Counted from the first letter of the stretch, positions 41,172-50,991 are shown. The stretch is 64,000 nt of DNA from Pedobacter psychrotolerans (GCF_004340665.1 NZ_SLWO01000002.1:460331-524330); one strand, 5' to 3'. Translations and numbers: made by a program. Notes: generated from the sequence alone by a model not told the origin.

Positions 41172-42806
41172 ATGCTTAAAGGATTTTTTAACGTACCCAC
41201 TCCGGTAAACGAACCTATATTAAACTACGGCCCAGGCAGTAAAGAACGTGACCTTCTAAAAGAAGCACTAGCCGAAGCCCGCTCACACCAACAAGACATC
41301 CCGATGTACATTGGTGGCAAAACTATTCATACTGATAAAAAAGGTAAAGTAGTTGCCCCACATGATCATCAACATATCTTAGCCCAATACAGTATTGGCG
41401 ATAAAACACACATTGCACAGGCTATTGATGCCGCTTTGGCCGCAAAAGAAGATTGGGAAAACCTTTCTTGGGAACACAGAGCAGCTATCTTTTTAAAAGC
41501 CGCAGATTTAATTGCAGGCAAATACCGTTACAAATTGAACGCCGCAACCATGCTTGGTCAAAGCAAAAATGCTTACCAGGCAGAAATTGATGCCGCTTGC
41601 GAGTTGATTGATTTCTTACGTTTCAACGTAAGTTACATGGCCGACATTTATAAACAACAACCTCCTGTATCTCCTCGTGGAAGCTGGAACCGTGTAGAGC
41701 AACGACCGTTAGAAGGCTTTGTATTTGCACTTACACCATTCAATTTTACCGCAATTGCAGCAAACTTACCTGCCTCTGCCGCCATGATGGGAAATGTAGT
41801 GGTTTGGAAACCTGCAGATACGCAAGTTTATGCTGCCAACCTCTTAATGGAAATTTTCCGTGAAGCAGGCTTACCCGATGGAGTAGTTAATTTAGTATAT
41901 GCTGATGGCCCTGAAACTGGTGATGTTATTTTCAATCACCCTGATTTCGCTGGTATTCACTTCACAGGTTCAACCAAAGTTTTTCAGGAAATCTGGAAAA
42001 CCATAGGTACCAACATTCATAAATACAGATCATATCCACGTATTGTAGGCGAAACTGGCGGTAAAGATTTTATCCTGGTTCACCCTTCTGCACAAACAGA
42101 TATCGCCAGTACCGCAATCGTACGTGGCGCTTTCGAATACCAGGGACAAAAATGTTCTGCAGCATCAAGAGTGTACATTGCAGAAAGCATCTGGCCAGAA
42201 ATTAAAGAATTAATGCTTCGCGATTTAGCCACCTTTAAAATGGGCGGAACAGAAGATTTCACCAACTTCATCAATGCGGTAATCGACGAGCGTTCTTTCG
42301 ATAAATTAGCGAAGTACATTGATCAGGCTAAACAGGATGAAGGTGTAGAAATCATCGCCGGAGGAAATTACGATAAGAGCAAAGGTTATTTTGTTGAGCC
42401 AACCGTTCTTGTGGTAAACGATCCGAAATACACCACCATGTGCGAAGAATTATTTGGCCCGGTATTAACCGTTTATGTTTATGCAGACCAAGACTTCGAA
42501 TCTATTTTAGAGGTTATTGACACTACATCGCCATACGCCTTAACGGGTGCTTTAATTGCGCAAGACCGTTATGCCATTGATAAAGCAAGTCATGCGCTAC
42601 GCAATTCGGCGGGTAACTTTTACATCAATGATAAATGTACAGGAGCAGTAGTGGGTCAGCAACCTTTTGGCGGTGCCAGAGGTTCAGGTACCAATGATAA
42701 AGCAGGTTCGATGATTAACTTACTGCGTTGGGTTTCTCCACGTACCATTAAAGAAGTTTTTGAATCTCCAACAGATTATCGTTATCCTTTTTTAGCAGAA
42801 GATTAA
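41172..42806 (+). CDS. pruA: L-glutamate gamma-semialdehyde dehydrogenase (1-pyrroline-5-carboxylate dehydrogenase)
   Basis: The 544-residue NAD-dependent aldehyde dehydrogenase performs the second step of proline catabolism, giving glutamate. Family blocks are ALTPFNFTAIAANLPASAAM, the glutamate in RIVGETGGKDF, the nucleophilic cysteine in YQGQKCSAASR, and GGARGSGTNDKAGS. Length fits the monofunctional enzyme rather than the fused PutA. No proline dehydrogenase gene is adjacent. A hairpin terminator follows. Confidence 0.95.
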   Translation: MLKGFFNVPTPVNEPILNYGPGSKERDLLKEALAEARSHQQDIPMYIGGKTIHTDKKGKVVAPHDHQHILAQYSIGDKTHIAQAIDAALAAKEDWENLSWEHRAAIFLKAADLIAGKYRYKLNAATMLGQSKNAYQAEIDAACELIDFLRFNVSYMADIYKQQPPVSPRGSWNRVEQRPLEGFVFALTPFNFTAIAANLPASAAMMGNVVVWKPADTQVYAANLLMEIFREAGLPDGVVNLVYADGPETGDVIFNHPDFAGIHFTGSTKVFQEIWKTIGTNIHKYRSYPRIVGETGGKDFILVHPSAQTDIASTAIVRGAFEYQGQKCSAASRVYIAESIWPEIKELMLRDLATFKMGGTEDFTNFINAVIDERSFDKLAKYIDQAKQDEGVEIIAGGNYDKSKGYFVEPTVLVVNDPKYTTMCEELFGPVLTVYVYADQDFESILEVIDTTSPYALTGALIAQDRYAIDKASHALRNSAGNFYINDKCTGAVVGQQPFGGARGSGTNDKAGSMINLLRWVSPRTIKEVFESPTDYRYPFLAED

Positions 42807-42881
42807 TAAAAATCAGTCATCTAATAAAGATGGGCATTTCGTCTCTCTTCACTGGGTGACTTAATAACATTTATATTTTAT

Positions 42882-42913
42882 AACCCCTGAAAACTTCAGG
42901 GGTTATTTTTTTT
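42882..42913 (+). terminator. Intrinsic terminator after pruA
   Basis: Arms AACCCCTGAA and TTCAGGGGTT enclose a three-base loop, with a long T-run behind. Confidence 0.85.
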
Positions 42914-42969
42914 AAAGGCAATCGGTGATTTCATGACCGCCTTAACCTAAACTTTGGCACATCGAAAAT

Positions 42970-42998
42970 AAAAAACCCCGACTGATACCGGGGTTTTC
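42970..42998 (-). terminator. Intrinsic terminator for the SulP-carbonic anhydrase unit
   Basis: Arms AAAACCCCG and CGGGGTTTT with a ten-base loop. On the minus strand the stem is followed by a T-rich tail, as needed for the genes ending at 43146. Confidence 0.7.
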
Positions 42999-43056
42999 AT
43001 GACCTATTAAGCTGGAAGTTCGATAAACAATATCCATTAGAATACCGTTTGAATGG

Positions 43057-43112
43057 CGATCGTAATTCCCCTCTTTCAGAGGGGTGGTCGCAGACCGGGG
43101 TGTTAAAAGCGT
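43057..43112. repeat. Dispersed G+C-rich hairpin module
   Basis: CGATCGTAATTCCCCTCTTT, CAGAGGGGTGGTCGCAGACC and GGGGTGTTAAAAGC form a hairpin followed by a conserved tail. The same order occurs at 55133-55192, and a variant at 40814. Confidence 0.8.
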
Positions 43113-43145
43113 TGAATCTCAACTTAAATATATCATCAAAACACC

Positions 43146-43802
43146 TTAGCCAATCTTAAATGCAGGCGTTACATCATCCAGGCAATTACTAGTCACTTCC
43201 ATGTCTTTGATAATTCCTGTTTTCAAACTATAAACCCAAGCATGAACTGATAATTCCTGACCATTTGCCCAGGCTGCCTGTACAATGGAGGTGTTCATAA
43301 TATTTGATGCACCTTCAATTGCATTCAATTCCACCAGTCGATCAAACCTTTTAACAGGATCCTGAATCGCCGACATTTCCAATTCATGAGTCCGGTATAC
43401 ATCACGAATATTCCTCAACCAATTATCAATAATGCCTACCTGCTTATTGCCCAATGCAGCTTTCACACCACCGCAACCATAGTGGCCACAAACAATTACA
43501 TGTTTAACTTTCAACACATTTACTGAATAATCCAGAACGGAAAGCATATTCATATCAGTATGTACCACCACATTGGCAATATTCCTATGTACAAAGATAT
43601 CGCCAGGTTTAGTGTTTGTAATCTGGTTAGCAGGTACACGGCTATCAGAACAACCAATCCATAAAACAGGTGGATTCTGACCGTCAGAAAGTTTATCAAA
43701 AAAACCCGGATCTTTATCAATCGTATCCCTTACCCAATCTTTATTTCCTTGTAATAATGCTTCGTATGAAATATCTTTTGTTTCTATTGGTTTTGCGCAC
43801 AT
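43146..43802 (-). CDS. Beta-class carbonic anhydrase
   Basis: The 218-residue zinc enzyme interconverts CO2 and bicarbonate. Zinc ligands are C51 in GCSDSRV, H107 and C110 in CGHYGCGG, with the D53-R55 dyad. No signal peptide, so it is cytoplasmic. It starts five bases after the stop of a SulP transporter gene, so the pair should act together in inorganic carbon handling: bicarbonate import followed by equilibration with CO2 for carboxylases. Confidence 0.94.
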   Translation of the reverse strand: MCAKPIETKDISYEALLQGNKDWVRDTIDKDPGFFDKLSDGQNPPVLWIGCSDSRVPANQITNTKPGDIFVHRNIANVVVHTDMNMLSVLDYSVNVLKVKHVIVCGHYGCGGVKAALGNKQVGIIDNWLRNIRDVYRTHELEMSAIQDPVKRFDRLVELNAIEGASNIMNTSIVQAAWANGQELSVHAWVYSLKTGIIKDMEVTSNCLDDVTPAFKIG

Positions 43803-43807
43803 CTTAC

Positions 43808-45412
43808 TTATTTATTAAAATCTTCTACAAATTTGTTGGTTAATTTTGGTACAGTATAATGTTTCTGTATATGCTCTAATGTTACTATAATGCCTTTTGT
43901 ATAAGCATTATGTTTATAATTGAAAATGGTTTCCAACACATCAGGATCAATGTATCTGGCATTGGAGCCATCAATGATGACGTTTGTTTCTCGGGGAATA
44001 TTCGTTAAAACGACCTGTATGGCAGCCTTATTTAAAAATGATACCTCTTCCGCCAGCTTAATTCTGATATTTTTCCGGTCACCATCATTAGTAATCCGGT
44101 AAAAGAAAGGGTTACGCATATTGGTACGCAACAAATAGAATATAGAAACCATCATCCCTACAGCTACCCCTTTTAGTAAATCGGTAAACAGCACGGCCAG
44201 TACGGTAACCACAAAGGGCACAAACTGATCCCAGCCCTTATGGTACATGTGTTTGAACAAGGCTATCCGCGTTAATTTATAACCCGTTACCAATAAAATA
44301 GCAGCCAGGCAAGAAAGTGGAATCATATTAATCACCTGAGGGATAAATAATAAAGACAAAAGCAGCCAGATGCCGTGGAAAATAGCAGACATTTTGGTCC
44401 GGCCACCTGCATTCACATTGGCAGAACTCCTTACAATGACCGATGTCATGGGTAAACCACCAACCATCCCACTCGTAATGTTACCTATCCCCTGTGCAAT
44501 CAGCTCACGATTAGTGGGCGATACCCGTTTAATCGGATCTATTTTATCCACCGCTTCAATACTCAAAAGCGTTTCCAAACTGGCCACTACCGCAATGGTG
44601 AGGGCTACAATATAAACATTTTTATTAGCCAGCTGTGAAAAATCAGGCAAGGTAAATAAACCTAAAAACCCACTAAAACCACTAATTACCGGTATTTTAA
44701 CCATTTGATCGGCCCGTAATGGATGATCTGTTCCAGAGAATAAAAATGTACCCAGAATGCCCAGTGCCACCACCAATAAGGGAGCAGGTACTACAGTTAA
44801 TTTAGGAAATTTGGGCCAGATAATTAAAATGGCTATAGATAACAAGCTGATCACCACAGCAGCCAAACTAAAATGACCAATTGCCGCCGTAATTGCAGAA
44901 AAAGTATTTTCATGGTCTTGTTGAAAAAACCCCTCATCGCCACTAAAATCAGTATCAACACCCAATGCATGAGGCAATTGCTTCAAGATTAAAATCAAAC
45001 CAATAGCGGCCAGCATCCCCTCTATCACACTGGATGGAAAGTAATTCCCAATGGTACCGGCCTTTACCAAACCCAGAATCAATTGAAAAACCCCTGCCAG
45101 TACTACGGCCAGTAAAAAGGTTGGATAAGCACCTAATGAAGTTATGGCACCCAAAACAATCACTGTTAAACCAGCAGCAGGTCCGCTTACACTTAACTGC
45201 GAACCACTACAGGAAGCCACAACAATACCGCCAATAATGCCGGTGATTAAACCAGCAAACAATGGCGCACCAGAAGCCAGGGCAATTCCCAAACATAATG
45301 GCAAGGCCACTAAAAATACAACGATACTGGAAGGAAGATCTTTCTTGAGATTCTTTTTCAGGAAATATTTTTTGATATCCGAACCTGAAAAGGCAGGGTT
45401 AAACTTTTGCAT
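43808..45412 (-). CDS. SulP-family anion transporter
   Basis: The 534-residue protein has about a dozen membrane segments and the SulP core motif SVSGPAAGLTVIVLGAI. A C-terminal STAS-like domain follows (residues about 440-534, NVIIDGSNARYIDPDVLETI). SulP proteins move sulfate, bicarbonate or other anions with sodium or protons. Immediate coupling to a beta carbonic anhydrase gene favours bicarbonate, although this is inference. Confidence 0.92.
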   Translation of the reverse strand: MQKFNPAFSGSDIKKYFLKKNLKKDLPSSIVVFLVALPLCLGIALASGAPLFAGLITGIIGGIVVASCSGSQLSVSGPAAGLTVIVLGAITSLGAYPTFLLAVVLAGVFQLILGLVKAGTIGNYFPSSVIEGMLAAIGLILILKQLPHALGVDTDFSGDEGFFQQDHENTFSAITAAIGHFSLAAVVISLLSIAILIIWPKFPKLTVVPAPLLVVALGILGTFLFSGTDHPLRADQMVKIPVISGFSGFLGLFTLPDFSQLANKNVYIVALTIAVVASLETLLSIEAVDKIDPIKRVSPTNRELIAQGIGNITSGMVGGLPMTSVIVRSSANVNAGGRTKMSAIFHGIWLLLSLLFIPQVINMIPLSCLAAILLVTGYKLTRIALFKHMYHKGWDQFVPFVVTVLAVLFTDLLKGVAVGMMVSIFYLLRTNMRNPFFYRITNDGDRKNIRIKLAEEVSFLNKAAIQVVLTNIPRETNVIIDGSNARYIDPDVLETIFNYKHNAYTKGIIVTLEHIQKHYTVPKLTNKFVEDFNK

Positions 45413-45560
45413 AACGATAGAATTATCTGGTAAATTTTAACGAATAAATCGCGGGGATCTTAAAATGAAATCTTCAACTCTAGCATGCAGCAAAATGACC
45501 ATGCGCCATATGCCTGCCTCAGTTAAAAAGCACAACAAAAAATTAACCCCAATAAAAAAA

Positions 45561-45905
45561 CTAGATAAAGTTGGGTGGCGGTGTGGGCACCGTAGGATGA
45601 TATGGATCTACATATCTTTTAAAATGCTCAATAAAACTACTCTTCAACACAAAATGGCTGGAAGAGAATTCATAAGCAAAAATTGGATGATTGAGTTCGA
45701 GAAGTTTGAAATCGGTAAATTTTGTAATGTCTTTGCCAGTATCCTTGCCGCTATCATGTTCCAGTTCAATCTGCATGATTACCGCATTCATAATCTCCTT
45801 ATCCATACTCTTATAAAAAACCGGCGCACCAGAAATGCCCATCTTCGCAATGAAGATAAACATAAAGGCCGTAACGATAATATATTTGTATTTCCTAAAA
45901 AACAT
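45561..45905 (-). CDS. Small membrane-anchored protein of unknown function
   Basis: The 114-residue protein has an N-terminal helix (YKYIIVTAFMFIFIAKMGIS) and a polar periplasmic part ending in a proline-rich tail (DPYHPTVPTPPPNFI). A 154-residue frame on the opposite strand overlaps it, but that frame has no ordered pattern and crosses the flanking gap. The signal-helix-plus-domain layout here is more convincing. It lies upstream of the SulP gene on the same strand with about 150 bases between. Confidence 0.58.
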   Translation of the reverse strand: MFFRKYKYIIVTAFMFIFIAKMGISGAPVFYKSMDKEIMNAVIMQIELEHDSGKDTGKDITKFTDFKLLELNHPIFAYEFSSSHFVLKSSFIEHFKRYVDPYHPTVPTPPPNFI

Positions 45906-46146
45906 CCGAGATTTCTAATCCGATTCTAATGAGATATTACAAATGTAAAGGGATTATTCGCTTTTCAATGAGATTGCCGTAAAAAAATGCAATATAACCG
46001 ATGAAGCATTTTAGATATATGACTGGCTATCCTACAGGCTGATACCCATCTGATATTTGACACTTATAACGCAGATCTAAATTAAGAAAGATACAAACTT
46101 GGAATCTCAATGGTAATTTTTAAATTTAAAACCTCATACATCTGCA

Positions 46147-47688
46147 ATGGATAAAAAAATAGCTTTACTTCAGGATAAAATCAAACAAGCCAACCTTGGC
46201 GGCGGACAAGCACGTATTGATAGCCAGCACGCTAAGGGCAAGTTAACCGCTCGCGAGCGCATTCATTTTTTGATGGATGAAGGAAGTTTTGAAGAAATTG
46301 GGATGATGGTAACTCACCGAAGTACAGATTTTGGAATGGAGCGTGAAAAGTACCTGGGTGATGGTGTAGTAACCGGTTACGGTACAATAAACGGCCGTTT
46401 AACCTATGTTTTTTCACAGGATTTTACTGTTTTCGGAGGTTCCCTGTCAGAAACACATGCCGAAAAAATCTGCAAGTTAATGGATATGGCCATGAAAAAT
46501 GGTGCCCCATTAATCGGCCTGAATGATAGCGGGGGTGCCCGAATTCAGGAAGGTGTGGTTTCACTGGGCGGTTACGCCGATATCTTTTATAAAAATGTGC
46601 AGGCATCAGGAGTAATTCCTCAGCTATCTGCAATTATGGGCCCATGTGCGGGCGGTGCAGTATATTCTCCAGCCATCACCGATTTTATTTTAATGGTAGA
46701 AAATACTTCCTATATGTTCGTAACAGGACCAAATGTGGTGAAGACCGTTACACACGAAGAAGTAACTTCTGAAGAATTGGGGGGAGCCACCACACATGCC
46801 ACCAAATCTGGCGTAACGCATTTCGCATGCAGCAACGAAATAGAAGCCATCAATCATTTAAAAAAACTTTTAAGTTACATGCCACAAAATTGTGAGGAAA
46901 TACCCTTGCAATGTCCATATGAAGCAGGAGATGAAAGTAGATTATCATTAAATACTTTCATGCCGGAAAATGCATCTCAACCCTATGATATCCGCGAAAT
47001 CATTTCAACAATAACCGATGCCGATAGTTTCCTTGAAATCCATAAAGATTTTGCAGAGAATATCGTAGTAGGTTTTGCCCGTTTAGCTGGCCGAAGCATT
47101 GGCGTAGTCGCCAATCAGCCTGCTTACTTAGCGGGTGTGCTAGACAGTAACTCTTCTACAAAAGCGGCAAGGTTTGTCCGTTTCTGCAATTGTTTTAATA
47201 TTCCATTGCTTGTGTTTGAAGATGTTCCGGGTTTCCTTCCCGGAACCGATCAGGAATGGAATGGCATTATTACCAATGGCGCCAAGTTGTTATATGCTTT
47301 CAGCGAGGCAACCGTCCCACGCATTACGGTAATTACCAGGAAAGCTTATGGTGGAGCCTACGATGTCATGAACAGCAAGCATATCGGAGCAGATCTGAAT
47401 TATGCATGGCCTAGTGCAGAAATTGCCGTGATGGGCGCAAAGGGTGCTGCAGAAATTATCTTTAAAAGAGAAATAACCTCAGCAGAAAATCCCGAAGAAA
47501 AGTGGATCGAGAAAGAAAAATTATACGCCGATATTTTTGCCAATCCTTATCGTGCTGCCGAAAGAGGTTTTGTAGACGAAGTAATTGAGCCCTCACAAAC
47601 CAGAATGAAGCTGATTAAAGCTTTTAAAATGTTGGAAAATAAAGTGGTTAATCATCCCCGTAAAAAACATGGAAACATACCTTTGTAA
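46147..47688 (+). CDS. Acyl-CoA carboxylase carboxyltransferase (propionyl-CoA carboxylase beta-type)
   Basis: The 513-residue crotonase-fold protein is the carboxyltransferase subunit that moves CO2 from carboxybiotin to propionyl-CoA or a related acyl-CoA. Motifs include [31 protein letters not shown] in the first half and [29 protein letters not shown] in the second. No biotin carboxylase or biotin carrier gene is adjacent, so its partner is elsewhere. Methylmalonyl-CoA decarboxylase alpha is a close homologue and cannot be fully excluded. Confidence 0.92.
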   Translation: MDKKIALLQDKIKQANLGGGQARIDSQHAKGKLTARERIHFLMDEGSFEEIGMMVTHRSTDFGMEREKYLGDGVVTGYGTINGRLTYVFSQDFTVFGGSLSETHAEKICKLMDMAMKNGAPLIGLNDSGGARIQEGVVSLGGYADIFYKNVQASGVIPQLSAIMGPCAGGAVYSPAITDFILMVENTSYMFVTGPNVVKTVTHEEVTSEELGGATTHATKSGVTHFACSNEIEAINHLKKLLSYMPQNCEEIPLQCPYEAGDESRLSLNTFMPENASQPYDIREIISTITDADSFLEIHKDFAENIVVGFARLAGRSIGVVANQPAYLAGVLDSNSSTKAARFVRFCNCFNIPLLVFEDVPGFLPGTDQEWNGIITNGAKLLYAFSEATVPRITVITRKAYGGAYDVMNSKHIGADLNYAWPSAEIAVMGAKGAAEIIFKREITSAENPEEKWIEKEKLYADIFANPYRAAERGFVDEVIEPSQTRMKLIKAFKMLENKVVNHPRKKHGNIPL

Positions 47689-47689
47689 A

Positions 47690-47779
47690 AAATAGTCCAT
47701 AGTCATAAGTCCATAGTCTGGGAGTATATCAATCTCAGCCTCCAAGACTCATGACTAAGGATTTTGGACTTTAGACTAG
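47690..47779. repeat. Low-complexity palindrome between the carboxylase and MFS genes
   Basis: The left half is built from AGTCCATAGTCATAAGTCC and ATAGTCTGGGAG. The right half has the complementary words CTCCAAGACTCATGACTAAG and GGACTTTAGACTA. The same words form the insert inside the deacetylase gene (15620-15686). Confidence 0.7.
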
Positions 47780-47780
47780 C

Positions 47781-48959
47781 ATGCAGACTACTTCAACATT
47801 ATCCCGAACCGATATTTTATTAATGGCCTTTTGTACCGGCCTTATTGTGGCCAATATTTATTATTGCCAACCCCTGGTGATCCTCATTGCCGAAGATTTT
47901 AAGCTGAATGAAACCTATGCAGGAAGGATTACCTACATCACGCAGATTGGCTATGCACTAGGTTTATTTCTATTGGTTCCCCTGGGCGATATGTTCGAAC
48001 GCAAAAAACAGATTTTATTCATCACCGGCTTAGCCATTATAGCCTTATTAGTTGCAGCAGTTTCGCATACTTTTTTCTTACTCGAAATCGCATCCTTGTT
48101 AATTGGCATTTGCTCCATTGTTCCGCAGCTTATTTTACCACTTGCAGCCAACTTAAGTTCTGATGAAAACCGTGGAGCCAACATAGGCATCATCATGAGC
48201 GGTTTATTAGTGGGCATCCTCGCTTCCAGAGCAGTAAGCGGAAGTATAGGTTTTTGGCTGGGCTGGCGTGCCGTTTATTACATGGCTTCCGGAATCTGCT
48301 TGTTATTAATTGTATTAATGGCGAAACGATTTCCGCAAAGTTTCCCGGCATTTAAAGGTTCTTATAAACAGCTCATGCGTTCCATGTTTGGCTACATTAA
48401 AACGCAACCTGTTTTACGGGAAACATCTATCATTAATTTTCTGGCTTTCGCCATTATCAGTGCATTCTGGACAACCATGGTGCTGTTTTTAGCCAACCCA
48501 CCCTTTCGTTTTCAAACCCTGCAAATTGGTTTATTTGGAATTGCCGGCGCAGCAGGCGCCTTGGCTGCACCTTTGGTTGGCAAGTTAAGTGATGGAAATA
48601 ATCCACGTAAAAATCTCATGATTGGTTTCGTATTACAGTTGGTTAGTATCGCATTATTTTATTTCACGGGCAGTCATTTATACCTTTTCGTCATTGGCAT
48701 TGTATTGATTGATATCGGTCAGCAGGCCATTCATGTAACCAATCAAACCCGGATTTATACCCTCATTCCAGAAGCCAGAAACCGATTGAATACTATTTTT
48801 ATGTCCGTCAGCTTTATTGGTGCCAGTTGTGGGTCAGCCTTAGGATTATGGCTTTGGGGCCAGGGCGGCTGGGCAATGTTTTGCTACGGCATGGCAGCCA
48901 TTACGGTACTTAACATCTTAATTTATAAGTTCTACGGAAGAAAAAAAATTACATTATAG
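47781..48959 (+). CDS. Major facilitator superfamily transporter
   Basis: The 392-residue protein has twelve hydrophobic segments and the MFS motif between helices 2 and 3 (LVPLGDMFERKKQI). The start of the second half shows GKLSDGNNPRKN. The N-terminal FCTGLIVANIYYCQPLVILI pattern is common in the drug:proton antiporter-like group. Substrate unknown. The GNAT gene follows four bases later, so they are an operon. Confidence 0.92.
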   Translation: MQTTSTLSRTDILLMAFCTGLIVANIYYCQPLVILIAEDFKLNETYAGRITYITQIGYALGLFLLVPLGDMFERKKQILFITGLAIIALLVAAVSHTFFLLEIASLLIGICSIVPQLILPLAANLSSDENRGANIGIIMSGLLVGILASRAVSGSIGFWLGWRAVYYMASGICLLLIVLMAKRFPQSFPAFKGSYKQLMRSMFGYIKTQPVLRETSIINFLAFAIISAFWTTMVLFLANPPFRFQTLQIGLFGIAGAAGALAAPLVGKLSDGNNPRKNLMIGFVLQLVSIALFYFTGSHLYLFVIGIVLIDIGQQAIHVTNQTRIYTLIPEARNRLNTIFMSVSFIGASCGSALGLWLWGQGGWAMFCYGMAAITVLNILIYKFYGRKKITL

Positions 48960-48963
48960 AATT

Positions 48964-49377
48964 ATGATGCTCATTCAGATTGAACAGATTTTCCCCTCAC
49001 TCACCTGGAAAATAAGGCATGAAGTAATGTACCCTGAGTTGCCTATGGATAGCGTAAAATTGGCAGATGATTTTGAAGGCATCCATTTTGGAGTATACCT
49101 CGAACATAAACTTACAGGCGTGGTATCATTATTTAATGAAGGCGATGTATACCAGTTTAGAAAACTGGCCATTCTTTCTGACGCACAAAAATCTGGCTTA
49201 GGCACACAACTTATGAATCATATCTTGGATTTTTGTAAAATTCAGAAAGCCTCAAAGCTTTGGTGCAATGCCCGCGTAAATGCTAAAGAATTTTATTATA
49301 AATTTGGCTTTCATGAAACCGAAAAAACCTTTTTTAAAGATGGTTACGATTTCGTAGTAATGGAAAAAGAACTTTAA
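48964..49377 (+). CDS. GNAT family N-acetyltransferase
   Basis: The 137-residue protein shows the GNAT core: a beta strand pair (GVVSLFNEGDVYQFRKLAI), the acetyl-CoA loop as SDAQKSGLGTQLMNHIL, and LWCNARVNAKEFYYKFGFHE near the end. Substrate unknown. ATG at 48964 and 48967 are both possible starts. It is cotranscribed with the MFS transporter, an association seen with resistance functions, but no specific drug can be named. Confidence 0.88.
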   Translation: MMLIQIEQIFPSLTWKIRHEVMYPELPMDSVKLADDFEGIHFGVYLEHKLTGVVSLFNEGDVYQFRKLAILSDAQKSGLGTQLMNHILDFCKIQKASKLWCNARVNAKEFYYKFGFHETEKTFFKDGYDFVVMEKEL

Positions 49378-49384
49378 ATTACCA

Positions 49385-49465
49385 ACCGTCATGCTGATCC
49401 GATAGTTATCGGATTTAGTTCAGCATCTCATTAATCAGATCCTGAATCAAGTTCAGGATGACGAA
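49385..49465. repeat. Dispersed palindromic element
   Basis: The left part CGTCATGCTGATCCGAT and the middle TTAGTTCAGCATCTCATT are followed by AGATCCTGAATCAAGTTCAG and GATGACGA. The outer ends CGTCAT and ATGACG are inverted. A part recurs at 27376. It fills the gap between the GNAT and peptidase genes. Confidence 0.75.
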
Positions 49466-49483
49466 TAATTATAGAATAATATT

Positions 49484-50599
49484 ATGGCTAAGAAAAAAGA
49501 AGACGAAAAGAAAAATCATGTTCCCGTAGTGACCAAAAAATCATTACAGTTTTTGGAAGAATATATTAATAACCCTGCCCCTACTGGTTACGAATGGGAA
49601 GGACAAAAACTTTGGTTAAACTATTTAAAACCCTACATCGACGAGCATTTTGTAGATAATTATGGAACTGCAGTGGGTGTAATCAATCCAAAGGCACCTT
49701 ACAAAGTTGTTATTGAAGCACATGCTGATGAAATTTCATGGTATGTAAATTACATCACCAGTGATGGCTTAATTTATGTCATCCGCAATGGTGGTTCTGA
49801 TCATCAGATTGCACCATCAAAAAGAGTAAATATTCATACCGAAAAAGGTTTGGTTAAAGCCGTTTTTGGCTGGCCAGCCATCCATACCCGTCACGGCGAA
49901 AAAGAACAGGCACCAGAATTAAAAAACATCTTTTTAGATTGTGGCTGCACTACAAAAGAAGAAGTAGAGAAATTGGGTATCCATGTAGGCTGCGTAATCA
50001 CTTACGAGGATGAGTTTATGATTTTGAACGACCGCTATTATGTAGGTCGTGCTTTAGATAACCGTGTGGGTGGTTTTATGATTGCAGAGGTAGCACGTTT
50101 ATTAAAAGAAAACAAGAAAAAACTTCCGTTTGGATTGTACATCGTAAATTCTGTACAGGAAGAAATTGGCTTACGCGGTGCAGAAATGATTGCACAACGG
50201 ATTAAACCAAATGTGGCCATTGTAACTGATGTAACGCATGACACCACTACGCCAATGATTAATAAAAATATTCAGGGCGATTTATCAGCCGGTAAAGGCC
50301 CTGTGGTATCTTATGCGCCAGCGGTTCAAACCAATTTGAATAAGTTATTAATTAAAACAGCCGAAAAGAATGAAATTCCATTTCAGCGCCAGGCCTCATC
50401 ACGTTCTACCGGAACCGATACAGATGCATTTGCATACTCTAATGGAGGTGTTCCATCTGCGCTGATTTCATTGCCACTACGTTACATGCACACCACTGTA
50501 GAAATGGTACATAAAGAAGATGTAGATAATGTAATCAGCTTAATTTATGAAAGCTTACTGAACATTAAAGACGGGCAGGATTTTAGAGAATTTAAATAA
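49484..50599 (+). CDS. M42 family metallopeptidase (glutamyl aminopeptidase-like)
   Basis: The 371-residue protein is a cocatalytic-metal aminopeptidase. Expected metal and catalytic residues are seen in IEAHADEIS, GRALDNRVGG, NSVQEEIGLRGA (general base glutamate pair), TDVTHDT, and the late LRYMHTTVEM. It degrades peptides in the cytoplasm. The lysine-rich start (MAKKKEDEKKNH) is unstructured. Its TAA stop shares one base with the ATG of the next gene. Confidence 0.92.
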   Translation: MAKKKEDEKKNHVPVVTKKSLQFLEEYINNPAPTGYEWEGQKLWLNYLKPYIDEHFVDNYGTAVGVINPKAPYKVVIEAHADEISWYVNYITSDGLIYVIRNGGSDHQIAPSKRVNIHTEKGLVKAVFGWPAIHTRHGEKEQAPELKNIFLDCGCTTKEEVEKLGIHVGCVITYEDEFMILNDRYYVGRALDNRVGGFMIAEVARLLKENKKKLPFGLYIVNSVQEEIGLRGAEMIAQRIKPNVAIVTDVTHDTTTPMINKNIQGDLSAGKGPVVSYAPAVQTNLNKLLIKTAEKNEIPFQRQASSRSTGTDTDAFAYSNGGVPSALISLPLRYMHTTVEMVHKEDVDNVISLIYESLLNIKDGQDFREFK

Positions 50600-50865
50600 T
50601 GGAACAAAAGATCTCGCACCCGAAAATAGCAGTCAGAACCTTACTAAAGGTTCTATTAATGATTGTAATTATTTTCACACTGAACTCCTGGCCAAGCATA
50701 AAACAAAGCCTGAGTGGTCAGGTGCCACCTTTCAACTACTGGCTTGATCACAGTTTTAAGCCAAGTAATTTCTTGCTTATCATTGGCTTTGGTGCATATT
50801 TCTACTATAAAGATTTAACCGATCAGAAAGCATTGATTGAAAAACAGCAGAACGAGATTGATTAA
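50599..50865 (+). CDS. Small two-helix membrane protein of unknown function
   Basis: The 88-residue protein has two hydrophobic helices (LLKVLLMIVIIFTLNSW and NFLLIIGFGAYFYYK) around a periplasmic loop with GQVPPFNYWLDHSF. It ends in a short charged coiled segment (KALIEKQQNEID). Start codon overlap with the M42 gene (TAATG) implies translational coupling. No family recognised. A terminator follows directly. Confidence 0.75.
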   Translation: MEQKISHPKIAVRTLLKVLLMIVIIFTLNSWPSIKQSLSGQVPPFNYWLDHSFKPSNFLLIIGFGAYFYYKDLTDQKALIEKQQNEID

Positions 50866-50871
50866 CAAATG

Positions 50872-50906
50872 AAAAGGCTTGAAGTGAATACTTCAGGCCT
50901 TTTTTA
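50872..50906 (+). terminator. Intrinsic terminator after the M42 operon
   Basis: The stem AAGGC-TGAAGT / ACTTCA-GCCTT with a four-base loop is followed by TTTTTT. It shows that the ATG at 50869, which would extend gpmA by 41 residues, lies in a terminator and not in coding DNA. Confidence 0.85.
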
Positions 50907-50926
50907 CATATCAAAATATAGCGCCC

Positions 50927-50934
50927 TAAATTTG
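50927..50934 (+). promoter_or_regulatory. Candidate -7 element of gpmA
   Basis: TAAATTTG matches TAnnTTTG, 57 bases before the gpmA start and just behind the terminator. The -33 position is T-rich but lacks a clear TTTG. Confidence 0.45.
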
Positions 50935-50991
50935 ACAATCCGCATACAGCGAATAAAATCAATTACTATTGGCAATTGTTATCAAAGGCAA

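Noticed and set aside
45465..45929. A 154-residue frame on the plus strand
   Set aside because: It overlaps a minus-strand frame with a credible signal helix, has scattered composition and no recognisable domain, and begins at the end of the divergent SulP leader.
50869..50991. A 41-residue N-terminal extension of gpmA
   Set aside because: The DNA contains a terminator hairpin and a -7 promoter element, and the conserved protein starts at 50992.
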